A stretch of 64,000 bases of DNA, taken from NCBI GenBank assembly GCA_019309565.1, contig JAFDFZ010000005.1, positions 19,581-83,580 on the forward strand, written 5' to 3'. The position numbers were made by a program, and so were the translations under genes. Source of the stretch: Deltaproteobacteria bacterium. GTDB taxonomy: Bacteria > Desulfobacterota > Desulfobacteria > Desulfobacterales > SURF-15. Below the pieces are notes generated by a model, which saw only the letters and a program-made list of their open reading frames with translations, had not been told where the DNA came from and did not search any database. This document shows, in pieces, positions 1 to 7,793 of the stretch. Every line of letters starts with the position of its first letter. Positions within the stretch are counted from its first letter, which is position 1.

Positions 1-99
1 GCTCACCTCTCCAATCTTAAAGTAGAGTTTATCCGGTATGTTCTGTTGAGAAGCGCTGCCTGTTTTCATTCCAACTGAGTTTCTGCGCTTTTTGGGCAT
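1..99 (-). CDS. MerR-family transcriptional regulator, N-terminus only (runs off the window)
   Basis: Reading the minus strand from an ATG at 99 gives 33 residues ending in LYFKIGEVS, the usual opening of a MerR-family winged-helix DNA-binding domain. The rest lies outside the window. The start codon is 3 bases beyond the pheT stop, so the gene is probably the last member of the infC-pheT operon; a MerR-type gene after pheT is a familiar arrangement in Gram-negative bacteria. A second in-frame ATG at 69 could be the true start, since the first ten residues (MPKKRRNSVG) are basic and not part of the domain. The ligand or target cannot be guessed from what is visible. Confidence 0.7.
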   Translation of the reverse strand, partial: MPKKRRNSVGMKTGSASQQNIPDKLYFKIGEVS

Positions 100-102
100 C
101 AC

Positions 103-2514
103 TTAAGGAAGCGCAGCATTGAACGACTGGACCAGCCGTTCCGTAAGATCTTTATGGAGCCTGTTTATTGTCTCATCCTGTAGAGTTCCTTCTATTGATC
201 GATAGGTAATCCTGAACGAGACACTCTTTTTTCCATCTGGAATGGGATCGCCTTCAAACACATCGAATAAGTGAATACTTTCTATCAGCTCTTCCCCAAA
301 ATTTTCCACTTCCTTTATGATACGGCCCGTTTCGACATCCTTACCCGCAATGAGGGTCACATCTCTTGAGGTGGCAGGAAATTTGGAGATGGTCTTTGCC
401 TTGAGAATATCCGGGACATGGGCCAAAAGTTTGTGAACATCCAGCTCAAAAATATACGCCGGTTGTTTGATATCCAGAGCTTTAAGCACCTCTGCGCGAA
501 TCTCTCCCGTCTGACCTACCGGAATATTCTCGATATATATTTCAGCAGCGTACCCCGGTTTTAAATAATGGCATGCATCACTTGAAAGTTTAGTGAAAAC
601 AGGTGGTTTTACCTTTAGAGCATGTAAGAGGCCTTCGACAGATCCTTTGATGTCAAAAAAATCGCAGGATGCCTCTTTTTCCCTCCAATAGTCCGGCGTT
701 CTCGCTCCTGTCCACAACCCCCCGAGCATCTCGACCTCTTGCGGCAGCTTCTTCCGCCCCCTGTTGATAAATACCTTGCCGATCTCAAAAAGCTTGAGAT
801 TTTTGACTTGCTGGAAGATGTTTCGGCGCATGGTCATCAAAAGCCCTGGTACCAATGTCGTCCGCAGCAGTGTTTGATCATCTGTCAAAGGGTTCATGAT
901 CTTAACGGTTCGACGTCTTGGATCATCGTCAGGAAGCCTTAAAAGGTTGCATGCCAGAGGGTTCATAAAACTGTAATTGATCGTTTCCGTATATCCCAGA
1001 CCCATCAGCAGCCGTTTGATCTTTTCCCTGAGATCCAATTCCCTATGAGGAAGCTTGGTAGCAGCGGAAATGCAAGGAAACGTCGTGGGAATCGCATCAT
1101 AACCGGACAGACGGGCCACCTCTTCCATGAGATCTTCAGGCCTGTTGATATCCACCCGAAAAGAAGGAGGCATCACCTCAAGCGTATCGCCGTCCCCGGT
1201 TTGAACTGCAAACTCGATGGATTCTAAATGGCGCCTGATAACGTCAATGGGAAGCTCTGTTCCCAGAAAGCGATTGGTACGCTCTATACTCAACCGAATC
1301 TGTTTTTTGTTTGGCCTTATGGGGCGTTCATCAACGACTCCGCCAATTAACACTGCACCGCTCACTTCCGCCATGAGCTGAGCCGCTCTGTTTATGGCCG
1401 TCAGGGTGCCTTCCGGATCGACCCCCCTTTCGAAGCGATGGGATGCATCCGTACCGAGGCCCAGGCGCCTGGAGGTTCTTCGGATGCTGGGTGGGCTAAA
1501 ATACGCGCCTTCGATCAACACTCTTCTTGTTGAAGGTTCAACTTCCGAATTAAGCCCTCCCATCACACCGCCAATGGCAACCGGCTTCTTTCCATCGCAT
1601 ATCATCAGCATGTCAGTGGTTAATTGCCGTTTTTTCCCATCAAGCGTATAGAACGATTCTCCTTCTCTTGCCGTTCGGACAACGATTCTATGTTCTTCCA
1701 GTCGATCAAAATCGAACGCGTGAAGCGGCTGACCGGTCTCCATCATAACATAGTTGGTGACATCCACAATATTGTTTATGGGCCTTAACCCTACCGACAT
1801 CAGCCTGTCTTGAATCCAGAACGGTGATGGGGCAACCGTAACCTCTGTCAACAACCTTGCGGCGTAACGGGGACAGTGCTCCGGATTCTCAATGGTAACA
1901 GAGGTATAGCGGGTGATATCATCAGAAGGATTCGGCAGATTTACAGTAGGATATTTAAGCTTTTTGGATTGGATGGCGGCAATCTCACGGGCAATACCAA
2001 GAATACTCAAACAATCAGGCCGGTTAGGAGTAAGGTCGATTTCTATGACCGGATCTGAAAGTCCCAGCGCTTTGGCAAGGCACTCTCCCACAGACACCCC
2101 TTGCTTTAAAGTCATAACCCCGCCCCTGTCGATCCCCAATGCCAATTCTCCCTCGCTGCAAAGCATGCCCTCTGATATTTGGCCTCTAATGACGGTTTCT
2201 TGCAATATCGTTCCATCGGGAAAAACGGTGCCCGGCAATGCCAGCGCCGAGAGCATTCCCTTGCTGACATTGGGCGCACCGCAGACCACTGAAACCATGC
2301 GATCACCAATATCTACCGTGCAAATCTTAAGATGCTCTGCATCGGGATGGGGGACTACGCTTACAACCCTGCCCACTCTGACCGTCTTTAGATAGTCGTA
2401 TTTATCGGTAAGCGCTTCCACTTCTAAACCCACCATTGTAAGCGCCTCTGCCAGATCCGGAGGCGACATTTCAATGACAACATATTCTTTTAACCAACCG
2501 AAGCTTGCTTTCAT
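103..2514 (-). CDS. pheT: Phenylalanine-tRNA ligase beta subunit
   Basis: Beta subunit of the cytoplasmic alpha2beta2 phenylalanyl-tRNA synthetase, which charges tRNA-Phe and edits mischarged tyrosine. The 803 residues match the full bacterial length. In order they show the tRNA-binding (EMAP/OB) domain around residues 40-150, with the KICTVDIG and VVCGAPNV stretches, the B3/4 editing core with DLTPNRPDCLS and the HAFDFD segment, the B5 domain, the catalytic-like core, and a C-terminal FDX anticodon-binding domain (SKFPATSRDVTLIA, then SFRITYRS). It starts 1 base after the pheS stop, as expected for two subunits made in equal amounts. It belongs to the minus-strand operon infC-rpmI-rplT-pheS-pheT-merR. 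Confidence 0.98.
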   Translation of the reverse strand: MKASFGWLKEYVVIEMSPPDLAEALTMVGLEVEALTDKYDYLKTVRVGRVVSVVPHPDAEHLKICTVDIGDRMVSVVCGAPNVSKGMLSALALPGTVFPDGTILQETVIRGQISEGMLCSEGELALGIDRGGVMTLKQGVSVGECLAKALGLSDPVIEIDLTPNRPDCLSILGIAREIAAIQSKKLKYPTVNLPNPSDDITRYTSVTIENPEHCPRYAARLLTEVTVAPSPFWIQDRLMSVGLRPINNIVDVTNYVMMETGQPLHAFDFDRLEEHRIVVRTAREGESFYTLDGKKRQLTTDMLMICDGKKPVAIGGVMGGLNSEVEPSTRRVLIEGAYFSPPSIRRTSRRLGLGTDASHRFERGVDPEGTLTAINRAAQLMAEVSGAVLIGGVVDERPIRPNKKQIRLSIERTNRFLGTELPIDVIRRHLESIEFAVQTGDGDTLEVMPPSFRVDINRPEDLMEEVARLSGYDAIPTTFPCISAATKLPHRELDLREKIKRLLMGLGYTETINYSFMNPLACNLLRLPDDDPRRRTVKIMNPLTDDQTLLRTTLVPGLLMTMRRNIFQQVKNLKLFEIGKVFINRGRKKLPQEVEMLGGLWTGARTPDYWREKEASCDFFDIKGSVEGLLHALKVKPPVFTKLSSDACHYLKPGYAAEIYIENIPVGQTGEIRAEVLKALDIKQPAYIFELDVHKLLAHVPDILKAKTISKFPATSRDVTLIAGKDVETGRIIKEVENFGEELIESIHLFDVFEGDPIPDGKKSVSFRITYRSIEGTLQDETINRLHKDLTERLVQSFNAALP

Positions 2515-2515
2515 C

Positions 2516-3523
2516 TTAAAACTGCCACAAGAATCTCATATCATTTTCAAAAAATTTACGAATATCATCAATGCCGAACTTTAACATGGCGATTCGCTCA
2601 ACCCCCATCCCAAAGGCGAAACCTGTATAACGCCCTGCTTCATATCCAACATTTTCATATAAAGCCGGATGCACCATTCCAGAGCCAAGGATTTCAAGCC
2701 ACCCCGTTTGAGAGCACACCCGGCATCCTTTGCCTCGACAGATGACGCACAGGATATCCACCTCCGCACTGGGTTCGGTAAATGGGAAAAAACTGGGACG
2801 GAACCGAAGGCTGGTTTGAGGATCAAACATCTGATGGACAAAAACCGTCAAAATTCCCTTCAAGTCTCCAAACGAAACGTTTTCATCTACAAGCAAACCT
2901 TCCACCTGGTTGAACATGGGGGTATGGGTTAAATCCGAATCGCAACGGAAAACCTTACCCGGCATGATGATTCTTAAGGGGGGAGCGTATTTTTCCATGG
3001 TTCTGATCTGAAGGGGCGAGGTGTGTGTTCTCAATACAATGGTATCGGACACGAAAAACGTGTCCTGCATATCTCTGGCCGGGTGATCCTTCGGGAAATT
3101 AAGGGCTTCAAAATTGTAATAATCGGTTTCCACCTCGGGGCCTTCTGCAACATCAAACCCAAGGTGTTTAAAAATATCGCATATCTCGTTCGTTACCTGG
3201 GTGATGGGGTGTAACGAACCTGGAAGGGACGGTCTTCCAGGAAGCGACACGTCGATGCCCCCATCTTCAATTCGATCTTGTCGCTTAAAATTCTCAACCG
3301 CCTGGGCAATGGCTTTTTCCAGAGTCTGTTTTGCTTGATTTGCCTTTTTACCGGCTGCTGGACGCTGTTCTTTTGGCAGGCTTGAGATATTTCGCAAGAA
3401 ATGAGTAATGATCCCTTTCCGCCCCAAATACCTTATAGATATGGCCTCCAGGGTCTTTCTATCTGTAGCGGCCTTAATTTCCTTAAGTGCCTCCTGCATA
3501 ATCTGCTCAATCGATTTGTTCAT
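2516..3523 (-). CDS. pheS: Phenylalanine-tRNA ligase alpha subunit
   Basis: Catalytic subunit of phenylalanyl-tRNA synthetase, a class II aminoacyl-tRNA synthetase. The 335 residues comprise an N-terminal coiled-coil that contacts tRNA (about 1-90) and the class II core. Class II motif 2 is seen in GKVFRCDSDLTHTPMFNQVEG and motif 3 in GFAFGMGVERIAMLKFGIDD. The insertion CVICRGKGCRVCSQTGW holds four cysteines (CxxC...CxxC), a potential zinc site found in some bacterial PheS. An AAGGA Shine-Dalgarno lies just before the ATG. The gene is followed directly by pheT and preceded by rplT. Confidence 0.98.
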   Translation of the reverse strand: MNKSIEQIMQEALKEIKAATDRKTLEAISIRYLGRKGIITHFLRNISSLPKEQRPAAGKKANQAKQTLEKAIAQAVENFKRQDRIEDGGIDVSLPGRPSLPGSLHPITQVTNEICDIFKHLGFDVAEGPEVETDYYNFEALNFPKDHPARDMQDTFFVSDTIVLRTHTSPLQIRTMEKYAPPLRIIMPGKVFRCDSDLTHTPMFNQVEGLLVDENVSFGDLKGILTVFVHQMFDPQTSLRFRPSFFPFTEPSAEVDILCVICRGKGCRVCSQTGWLEILGSGMVHPALYENVGYEAGRYTGFAFGMGVERIAMLKFGIDDIRKFFENDMRFLWQF

Positions 3524-3605
3524 GATGTCCTTACAAAACCCGATCTGTTCTTGTTTTGGGTGCCTCCCTTACAACAAAGGCCGGCGCACTTTTACAGGAC
3601 CCGTT

Positions 3606-3950
3606 TCATTGGGCGGCTAATTTCACCAGTTGTGCAAACCCGGCAGGATCGGATATGGCGATTTCAGCCAGTACTTTTCGATCCAGTTCAATGTTCGCCG
3701 CCTTCAGCCCGCTCATAAATTTACTGTAACTCAGGTTGTTCATCCGGACAGCCGCGTTAATCCTGGCAATCCAAAGCCTTCGAAAATCACGTTTCCGCCA
3801 CCGGCGATCACGGTAAGCATACATCAAAGCTTTATCTACGGCGTCTGCAGCGGAGCGATACAGTTTACTGCGCCCCCCCCTGAACCCTTTGGCCAGTTTC
3901 AAAACCTTTTTACGGCGTCTTCTCGCCTTATATCCTCTTTTGATTCGCAT
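3606..3950 (-). CDS. rplT: Large ribosomal subunit protein L20
   Basis: Primary 23S rRNA-binding protein needed early in 50S assembly. The 114-residue, very basic sequence opens [20 protein letters not shown], typical of the extended N-terminal tail, and continues with [16 protein letters not shown] and the globular RNA-binding C-terminal half. An AAGGAG Shine-Dalgarno lies 7 bases before the ATG. It sits in the conserved infC-rpmI-rplT order. In other bacteria L20 represses this operon by binding its own mRNA; whether that happens here cannot be decided from the sequence. Confidence 0.98.
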   Translation of the reverse strand: MRIKRGYKARRRRKKVLKLAKGFRGGRSKLYRSAADAVDKALMYAYRDRRWRKRDFRRLWIARINAAVRMNNLSYSKFMSGLKAANIELDRKVLAEIAISDPAGFAQLVKLAAQ

Positions 3951-4015
3951 ATACTAACTCCTTCACATATCAATTACGGCTCCGAGCATGGTAACGCTCG
4001 GCCTGGTATGCCAGT

Positions 4016-4213
4016 TCATACGTTCGGCAGCAGCCGCATGAGCTGTTTTCTGTTTGTCTTATCAATAAGCCGGCTTTTCCTCAAGGATCGTTTTCGTTTT
4101 GAACTCTTTTTCGTTAAGATATGACTTCCGCACGATTTTGAGTAAACGTACTTCCCTGAGGCCGTTTTCTTGAATCGTTTGGCAGCGGCTCGATTTGTCT
4201 TTATCTTAGGCAT
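4016..4213 (-). CDS. rpmI: Large ribosomal subunit protein L35
   Basis: Small basic 50S subunit protein of 65 residues, with the expected opening [17 protein letters not shown] and the [14 protein letters not shown] core. A strong GAGGAG Shine-Dalgarno lies 8 bases before the ATG. It is followed by rplT after 65 bases. The upstream gap to infC is 232 bases, which is long for this operon and carries short dyads. Confidence 0.97.
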   Translation of the reverse strand: MPKIKTNRAAAKRFKKTASGKYVYSKSCGSHILTKKSSKRKRSLRKSRLIDKTNRKQLMRLLPNV

Positions 4214-4445
4214 TTATTTGGCTCCTCAAATCATTTTTATTTTATAAAAATTACCCGTCAATCATTCCCGGGTTGTTAGTTTGGGAAAATTGATTTTTTT
4301 GTCTCTAAATAATAATCAGCTCCTTTTCACAAAAAGACATGGCGTGAGTGATGCATGCTACCATCCCACGCCACCATCATTGCCGTAGCAATAAAGAAGA
4401 TCCCTCGGTTGAAATCTTTGTCCTTCGGCCGGAATCGGCCCGGGT
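4214..4445 (-). other. infC-rpmI spacer with short dyads, possible L20/L35 control region
   Basis: This 232-base spacer separates infC from rpmI. On the minus strand it holds a 6-bp stem GGCGTG/CACGCC (4341-4346 with 4367-4372), followed by a short T run, and a compact GGCCG-GAAT-CGGCC dyad at 4427-4440 right after infC. In enterobacteria the L20 autoregulatory operator lies in the infC-rpmI part of this operon. A similar role here is inference from position only. Confidence 0.3.
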
Positions 4446-4982
4446 TCATTTTGGAGATAGAACCATGACCATGGTACGGCCTTCAAATTTCGGGTTTTGT
4501 TCTACGACAGAGAGTTCTGCTGTTTCTTCGGCAATCTGTTCCAGCAATTCCCTGCCGCGGTCTTTCAGTGATATTTCTCTGCCCCTGAAAACCACCGTGA
4601 CTTTCACCTTGTCCTTTTTCCCGAGAAACTTTTTGATATGGCCCGTCTTAACCTGTAGATCATGTTCGCCGGTTCCTGGTCTGATCTTAATCTCTTTTAC
4701 CTGAAATGTGGTCTGCTTCTTTTTTGCCTCCTGCTGCTTTTTCGTCTGTTCATACTTATATCGGCCATAATCCATGATTTTGCACACAGGTGGATTGGCA
4801 TTGGGTGAAACCTCCACAAGATCAAGGCCGAAATCTGACGCTTTGCTTAAGGCCTCAAGCCTTGTAAGAATACCGATTTGCTGGCCTTCGGGATCGATAA
4901 CCCGGACTTCCTTTGCTCTTATCGCTTCGTTTATTTTCGTTCGATCGACACTGGATCCTCTGGTACGTTTCGAAACAGCTAT
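4446..4982 (-). CDS. infC: Translation initiation factor IF-3, ATA start codon
   Basis: IF-3 binds the 30S subunit, keeps it apart from 50S and checks start codons. Translating from an ATA at 4980-4982 gives 178 residues, the normal family length. The N-terminal domain (KINEAIRAKEVRVIDPEG) leads into SPNANPPVCKIMDYGRYKYE and then the C-terminal domain. A GGAGGT Shine-Dalgarno precedes the ATA by 6 bases. A stop codon lies a short way upstream in frame, and no in-frame ATG, GTG or TTG occurs before a GTG at 4817, which falls inside the conserved core. IF-3 genes commonly use AUU-type starts so that IF-3 can repress its own translation. The ATA fits that scheme. thrS, the usual upstream neighbour, is absent. 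Confidence 0.95.
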   Translation of the reverse strand: MAVSKRTRGSSVDRTKINEAIRAKEVRVIDPEGQQIGILTRLEALSKASDFGLDLVEVSPNANPPVCKIMDYGRYKYEQTKKQQEAKKKQTTFQVKEIKIRPGTGEHDLQVKTGHIKKFLGKKDKVKVTVVFRGREISLKDRGRELLEQIAEETAELSVVEQNPKFEGRTMVMVLSPK

Positions 4983-5012
4983 GTTGACACCTCCCCTGAA
5001 AGCTCCATGTGG

Positions 5013-5043
5013 TTAAAAACAACTATCATCCATCTTAGATGGA
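5013..5043 (-). promoter_or_regulatory. Terminator-like hairpin in the infC leader (possible attenuator)
   Basis: The minus strand folds TCCATC-TAA-GATGGA (5029-5043). It is followed after a few bases by GTTTTTAAC. It lies between the predicted promoter and the ATA start of infC, where an attenuator would sit. The stem is only 6 bp, so this is a weak call. Confidence 0.25.
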
Positions 5044-5102
5044 CCCCGACAGTACATAACCGGCGGATGCTATTTGCCCCTCTCTGCTGCATCTTCCTGC
5101 TG

Positions 5103-5131
5103 ATTATAGTTGTGTAATGGATATATAACCA
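5103..5131 (-). promoter_or_regulatory. Sigma70-like promoter for the infC-pheT operon
   Basis: On the minus strand a perfect TATAAT (5103-5108) is preceded, 17 bases upstream, by TGGTTA (5126-5131), a weak -35. Transcription would begin near 5096 and give a leader of about 115 bases before infC. Confidence 0.4.
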
Positions 5132-5149
5132 CGTAAAAAAATGCAAGAA

Positions 5150-5188
5150 AAAAATGTAACACCGCAATTTAAGTCTTCAGTTTGCGGT
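5150..5188 (-). terminator. Rho-independent terminator after the HsdR_N-type gene
   Basis: ACCGCAA (5161-5167) pairs with TTGCGGT (5182-5188) around a 14-base loop. On the minus strand the stem is followed by GTTACATTTTTTT. It lies about 110 bases past the stop of the gene at 5301-5852. Confidence 0.55.
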
Positions 5189-5300
5189 TAAACAATCTGG
5201 CGGTCGGCCATAAAAGCAGCCACCCACATCATCACACCCATAAAAATCAGTATTGACCCTGCTGTGTCATCTCTTCTGTTAACAAACCATTTGCGACATA

Positions 5301-5852
5301 CTATAGCCTGCATATGCTATCATCACAGGGGCAACTTCCATCCACTTCAAAAGCGTACAGAATTCTGGATTCCATTTCGGCTCGCTTTTTTGAAACCAAT
5401 GGAAAACAATTCGATGCAGCCTTTTTTATAAGAGCCGATCTTTGGGGAACCCCCTCCAGACCGCTTGCCACCACCTTTCCATTCTGTGCATCGAGCACTT
5501 CGGCTGTCTCACCGTTTGTTACGACAACAACCGGCACCTGGTAGTAAGCCACCAATCGGGAAGCAGCCAGTGCCGGCCGTCTGCGACTTACTATGGATCC
5601 AGGGCCATATTTAATAATCATGCAAATCTTCTCATTCAATGTAACACAAAAATCTACCTTTACGACCGCGCACTTGACCCCGGCCCGAACAAATAAATCC
5701 AGCCTCGGCGTGATCTCGGATTTTAAGAATCCTTTCCGTTCCACCAGCAACCGTGCAATCTTCTGTCGATATCGCTCATCATGGGTATCATCCAGCATTA
5801 TACCTGTAATGAAGTCATTCAGTTTTCCCATAATGAGGTAATGGCTGTTCAT
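5301..5852 (-). CDS. Stand-alone HsdR N-terminal-domain protein
   Basis: This 183-residue protein resembles the N-terminal nuclease-like domain of type I restriction HsdR proteins: YRQKIARLLVERKGF, then the core VDFCVTLNEKICMIIKYGPG, RRRPALAASRLVAYYQVPV and VVTNGETAEVLDAQNGKV. It has neither the helicase part nor an hsdM/hsdS neighbour, so it is not a restriction enzyme as it stands. Proteins of this single-domain type are common in sulfate reducers; I know of no proven role. The central D...K residues could form a PD-(D/E)XK-like site, but a complete catalytic triad is not obvious. No Shine-Dalgarno precedes the ATG at 5852; the Met at residue 8 is an alternative start. Confidence 0.75.
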   Translation of the reverse strand: MNSHYLIMGKLNDFITGIMLDDTHDERYRQKIARLLVERKGFLKSEITPRLDLFVRAGVKCAVVKVDFCVTLNEKICMIIKYGPGSIVSRRRPALAASRLVAYYQVPVVVVTNGETAEVLDAQNGKVVASGLEGVPQRSALIKKAASNCFPLVSKKRAEMESRILYAFEVDGSCPCDDSICRL

Positions 5853-6211
5853 AATATCACTATATCGTTGTTCAAACGAAATTAAAATCGTGGTAAGATT
5901 TCAATTGATCCCTCTTGGTTAAGCGATACGCTTAAATATTAGTGGGGGTATTTTCATGCGTTTTTATATCCTGGAAACGCATGCTTTAAATTTAACACAT
6001 TGACCGGAAAAAGAAAAATCTAATGAAAACCCAAACCGATCGGTTTTCAGGTTCAGGGTTCGGGGCTGGAGGGTTATAATAGCTTCAAATCACCCATGAT
6101 ACATGTTAACCCTTTGAAAAACTACGATTGTTTCAAAAAACTAAATTGATATCGGTTCACGAATATATGACAAACCCTATGGGCTTGGCGAAGAAACTGA
6201 AGGGGATGATC
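5853..6211. other. Divergent intergenic region with two dyads and a dispersed repeat
   Basis: It lies between the start of the HsdR_N-type gene and the likely start of the YkgJ-type gene. Visible structures are a 7-bp dyad TTAAGCG/CGCTTAA (5919-5935), a 9-bp inverted repeat CATGCGTTT/AAACGCATG with an 11-base loop (5955-5983), and a repeat at 6031-6080 that recurs near 46.5 kb. An open frame extends upstream of 6212 but has no convincing ribosome-binding site. Confidence 0.5.
6031..6080. repeat. Dispersed intergenic repeat, copy 1
   Basis: It contains the palindrome AAACCGATCGGTTT followed by CAGGTTCAGGGTT and, farther on, GAGGGTTA. The same order recurs at 46523-46567, with about 26 of 27 core bases shared apart from a small indel. 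Both copies are intergenic, so this is probably a member of a genome-wide family. Confidence 0.55.
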
Positions 6212-6844
6212 ATGATATCAAAAAAAATGCACAGCGATCGAAATGCTATCCCTTTCCCTGTTTCATTGAAACACCTGCTGTCTGAAGTTGACGTATCATC
6301 AGCTTTTTTAACGAGCCTTAAACTTCTTTACGATGAAATGGACAGAAAGTATCAACAGGCCGCATCATATTATGGTTTTGTGTGTAATGGATGTGAGGAC
6401 AATTGCTGTCGCAGCCAGTTTTATCACCACACTTTGGTGGAATATCTTTATCTGCATAAAGGTTTTAGAACCCTTCCCGAGAAAATGAGACAGGAAACAA
6501 TGGATAGAGCCCGGGATGTGTATCAGCGATTGGCATCTGAAACCGAGAAACCAGCTCTTATTATGTGTCCGTTGAATGAAAACGGCAGGTGTATTCTTTA
6601 TCTGTATCGCCCCATGATCTGTAGACTTCACGGCATTCCCCACGAACTGCGGAAACCTGGCACATGGGTTCAGCATCACCCGGGCTGCAAAGCCTTTCAC
6701 GATAGGCTGAAAAGTCTGCCTTATTTCAGATTTGATCGAACACCGTTTTATTTAAAATTAGCGTATCTGGAGAAAACATTTAGAGACAAAATTGGAAATA
6801 CTGAAAGAATACGGCTGACGGTCGCAGAGATGCTGCTTGTATAA
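6212..6844 (+). CDS. YkgJ-family cysteine-cluster protein
   Basis: A protein of about 210 residues with the cysteine pattern of the YkgJ (putative zinc- or iron-chelating) family: CNGCEDNCC near residue 55, then CPLNENGRC, CRLHGIP and HHPGC. The family is widespread; its biochemical role is not established. I place the start at ATG 6212 because GAAGGGG lies 6 bases before it. A longer frame opens at TTG 6128 without a ribosome-binding site. Two further YkgJ-type genes lie at 12.3-13.8 kb, between aprBA and qmoABC, so this family is over-represented around the APS reductase genes. It ends 490 bases before aprB and is probably a separate unit. Confidence 0.8.
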   Translation: MISKKMHSDRNAIPFPVSLKHLLSEVDVSSAFLTSLKLLYDEMDRKYQQAASYYGFVCNGCEDNCCRSQFYHHTLVEYLYLHKGFRTLPEKMRQETMDRARDVYQRLASETEKPALIMCPLNENGRCILYLYRPMICRLHGIPHELRKPGTWVQHHPGCKAFHDRLKSLPYFRFDRTPFYLKLAYLEKTFRDKIGNTERIRLTVAEMLLV

Positions 6845-7334
6845 GTGAGTTCTGAAACAGATGAAAAATGGAATTCCTGTAACATTTTAGCCCTTATTTT
6901 CGAATCTTTCACCAAGGAAATAAGGGAATCTCAACGGTGGCGGGACATTTTTTCAAAAAGCCGAATTGATACGAATTTTTATGTTAATTTCAACACCATG
7001 ATTTTTTATCCAAAAATCCTTGACAAGCGCCAGGGTGAATGATAGGCGTAATCCCTTTAATAAGTAAAACTATCGATTGATATATTATTTTGGAGCCGAT
7101 ATTTTTTTGTTTAATTGCGTATTTTTAGTAGTCTCTGGGGGGAAACTCGGCTTATTTCATCCTGATAACAACAGGTCGGATGACCTTTTAAACTATAGTG
7201 ATGAAATGATGTCACGAAAAGAGAGGAGGTGTCACATCAGTATTTGTTCATTATTGGATCAGTATTTGTTCATTATTGGAAAGGATTGATTTTTTTCTGA
7301 ACAACTAATTTTAACTTAACAGGAGGTAATGTAC
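6845..7334 (+). other. aprB upstream region
   Basis: There is no convincing gene in this 490-base stretch; the short frames here lack ribosome-binding sites and protein-like composition. A consensus -35 hexamer TTGACA at 7020-7025 has only a poor -10 17 bases on. A perfect 22-bp tandem duplication lies at 7237-7280, directly upstream of the aprB ribosome-binding site AGGAGG (7321-7326). The segment presumably holds the aprBA promoter. Confidence 0.5.
7237..7280 (+). repeat. Perfect 22-bp tandem repeat just upstream of aprB
   Basis: Two identical head-to-tail copies, 7237-7258 and 7259-7280, each containing AGTATTTGTTCATTATTGG. The second ends 54 bases before the aprB start. It could be a pair of protein-binding sites on one face of the helix (22 bp is about two turns) or a recent slippage duplication. 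Confidence 0.9.
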
Positions 7335-7778
7335 ATGCCAAGTTTTGTAATTGAAGAAAAATGCGACGGTTGCAAAGGAGGGGATAGAACCGCATGCCTC
7401 TATATCTGCCCCAACGATCTTATGGTACTGGACGAGGAGCGGATGAAGGCATATAACTGCGAGCCTGATATGTGCTGGGAATGTTATAATTGTGTAAAGA
7501 TTTGCCCCACCCAGGCCATAGAAGTCCGGGGTTATGCAGACTTTACACCGCTTGGGGCCAATGTTGTTCCCATGAGAGGGACCGAAGACATCATGTGGAC
7601 CGTCAAATTCAGAGGCGGCACAATCAAACGGTTTAAGTTCCCGATCAGAACTACACCGGAGGGAGAGGCAAAACCGGATGGCGGTTTTGGAGTCGGACCA
7701 GGTACCCTGAATGATCAACTCCTGTTCACAGAACCAGCATCCCTTAAAGCAGATAAACTTTGGACACTCGGAGACTAA
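7335..7778 (+). CDS. aprB: Adenylyl-sulfate reductase beta subunit
   Basis: Electron-transfer subunit of dissimilatory APS reductase, which reduces adenosine 5'-phosphosulfate to sulfite and AMP in the cytoplasm. The 147 residues carry two [4Fe-4S] motifs: CDGCKGGDRTACLYICP near the N-terminus, with the longer first loop typical of AprB, and CWECYNCVKICP around residues 49-60. The C-terminal tail (about 90-147) wraps the alpha subunit in known structures. I take ATG 7335 as start because AGGAGG lies 8 bases before it and MPSFVIEEKCDGC is the usual N-terminus. An ATG at 7329 is too close to that site. aprA follows after 15 bases with its own GGAGG. Confidence 0.97.
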   Translation: MPSFVIEEKCDGCKGGDRTACLYICPNDLMVLDEERMKAYNCEPDMCWECYNCVKICPTQAIEVRGYADFTPLGANVVPMRGTEDIMWTVKFRGGTIKRFKFPIRTTPEGEAKPDGGFGVGPGTLNDQLLFTEPASLKADKLWTLGD

Positions 7779-7793
7779 AGGAGGTAGTGAATT

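Larger units (their letters stand above)
4983..5300 (-). other. Gene-free region upstream of infC: terminator, promoter, leader
   Basis: No open reading frame here looks real. Read on the minus strand it holds, in order, a terminator for the HsdR-type gene (5150-5188), a sigma70-like promoter (5103-5131), a short terminator-like hairpin in the presumed infC leader (5013-5043), and the infC ribosome-binding site. thrS, normally located here, is missing. Confidence 0.6.

Noticed and set aside
5301..5852. Type I restriction-modification system
   Set aside because: Only the HsdR N-terminal domain is present; no helicase, hsdM or hsdS.
6845..7289. Two short plus-strand frames (65 and 70 codons) between the YkgJ gene and aprB
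   Set aside because: No ribosome-binding sites, AT-rich composition and no protein-like pattern; the second spans the tandem repeat region.
7223..7310. GGAGG-like site at 7225 followed by a 23-codon GTG frame through the tandem repeat, a possible leader peptide
   Set aside because: The GTG overlaps the presumed ribosome-binding site and no later start is well spaced.
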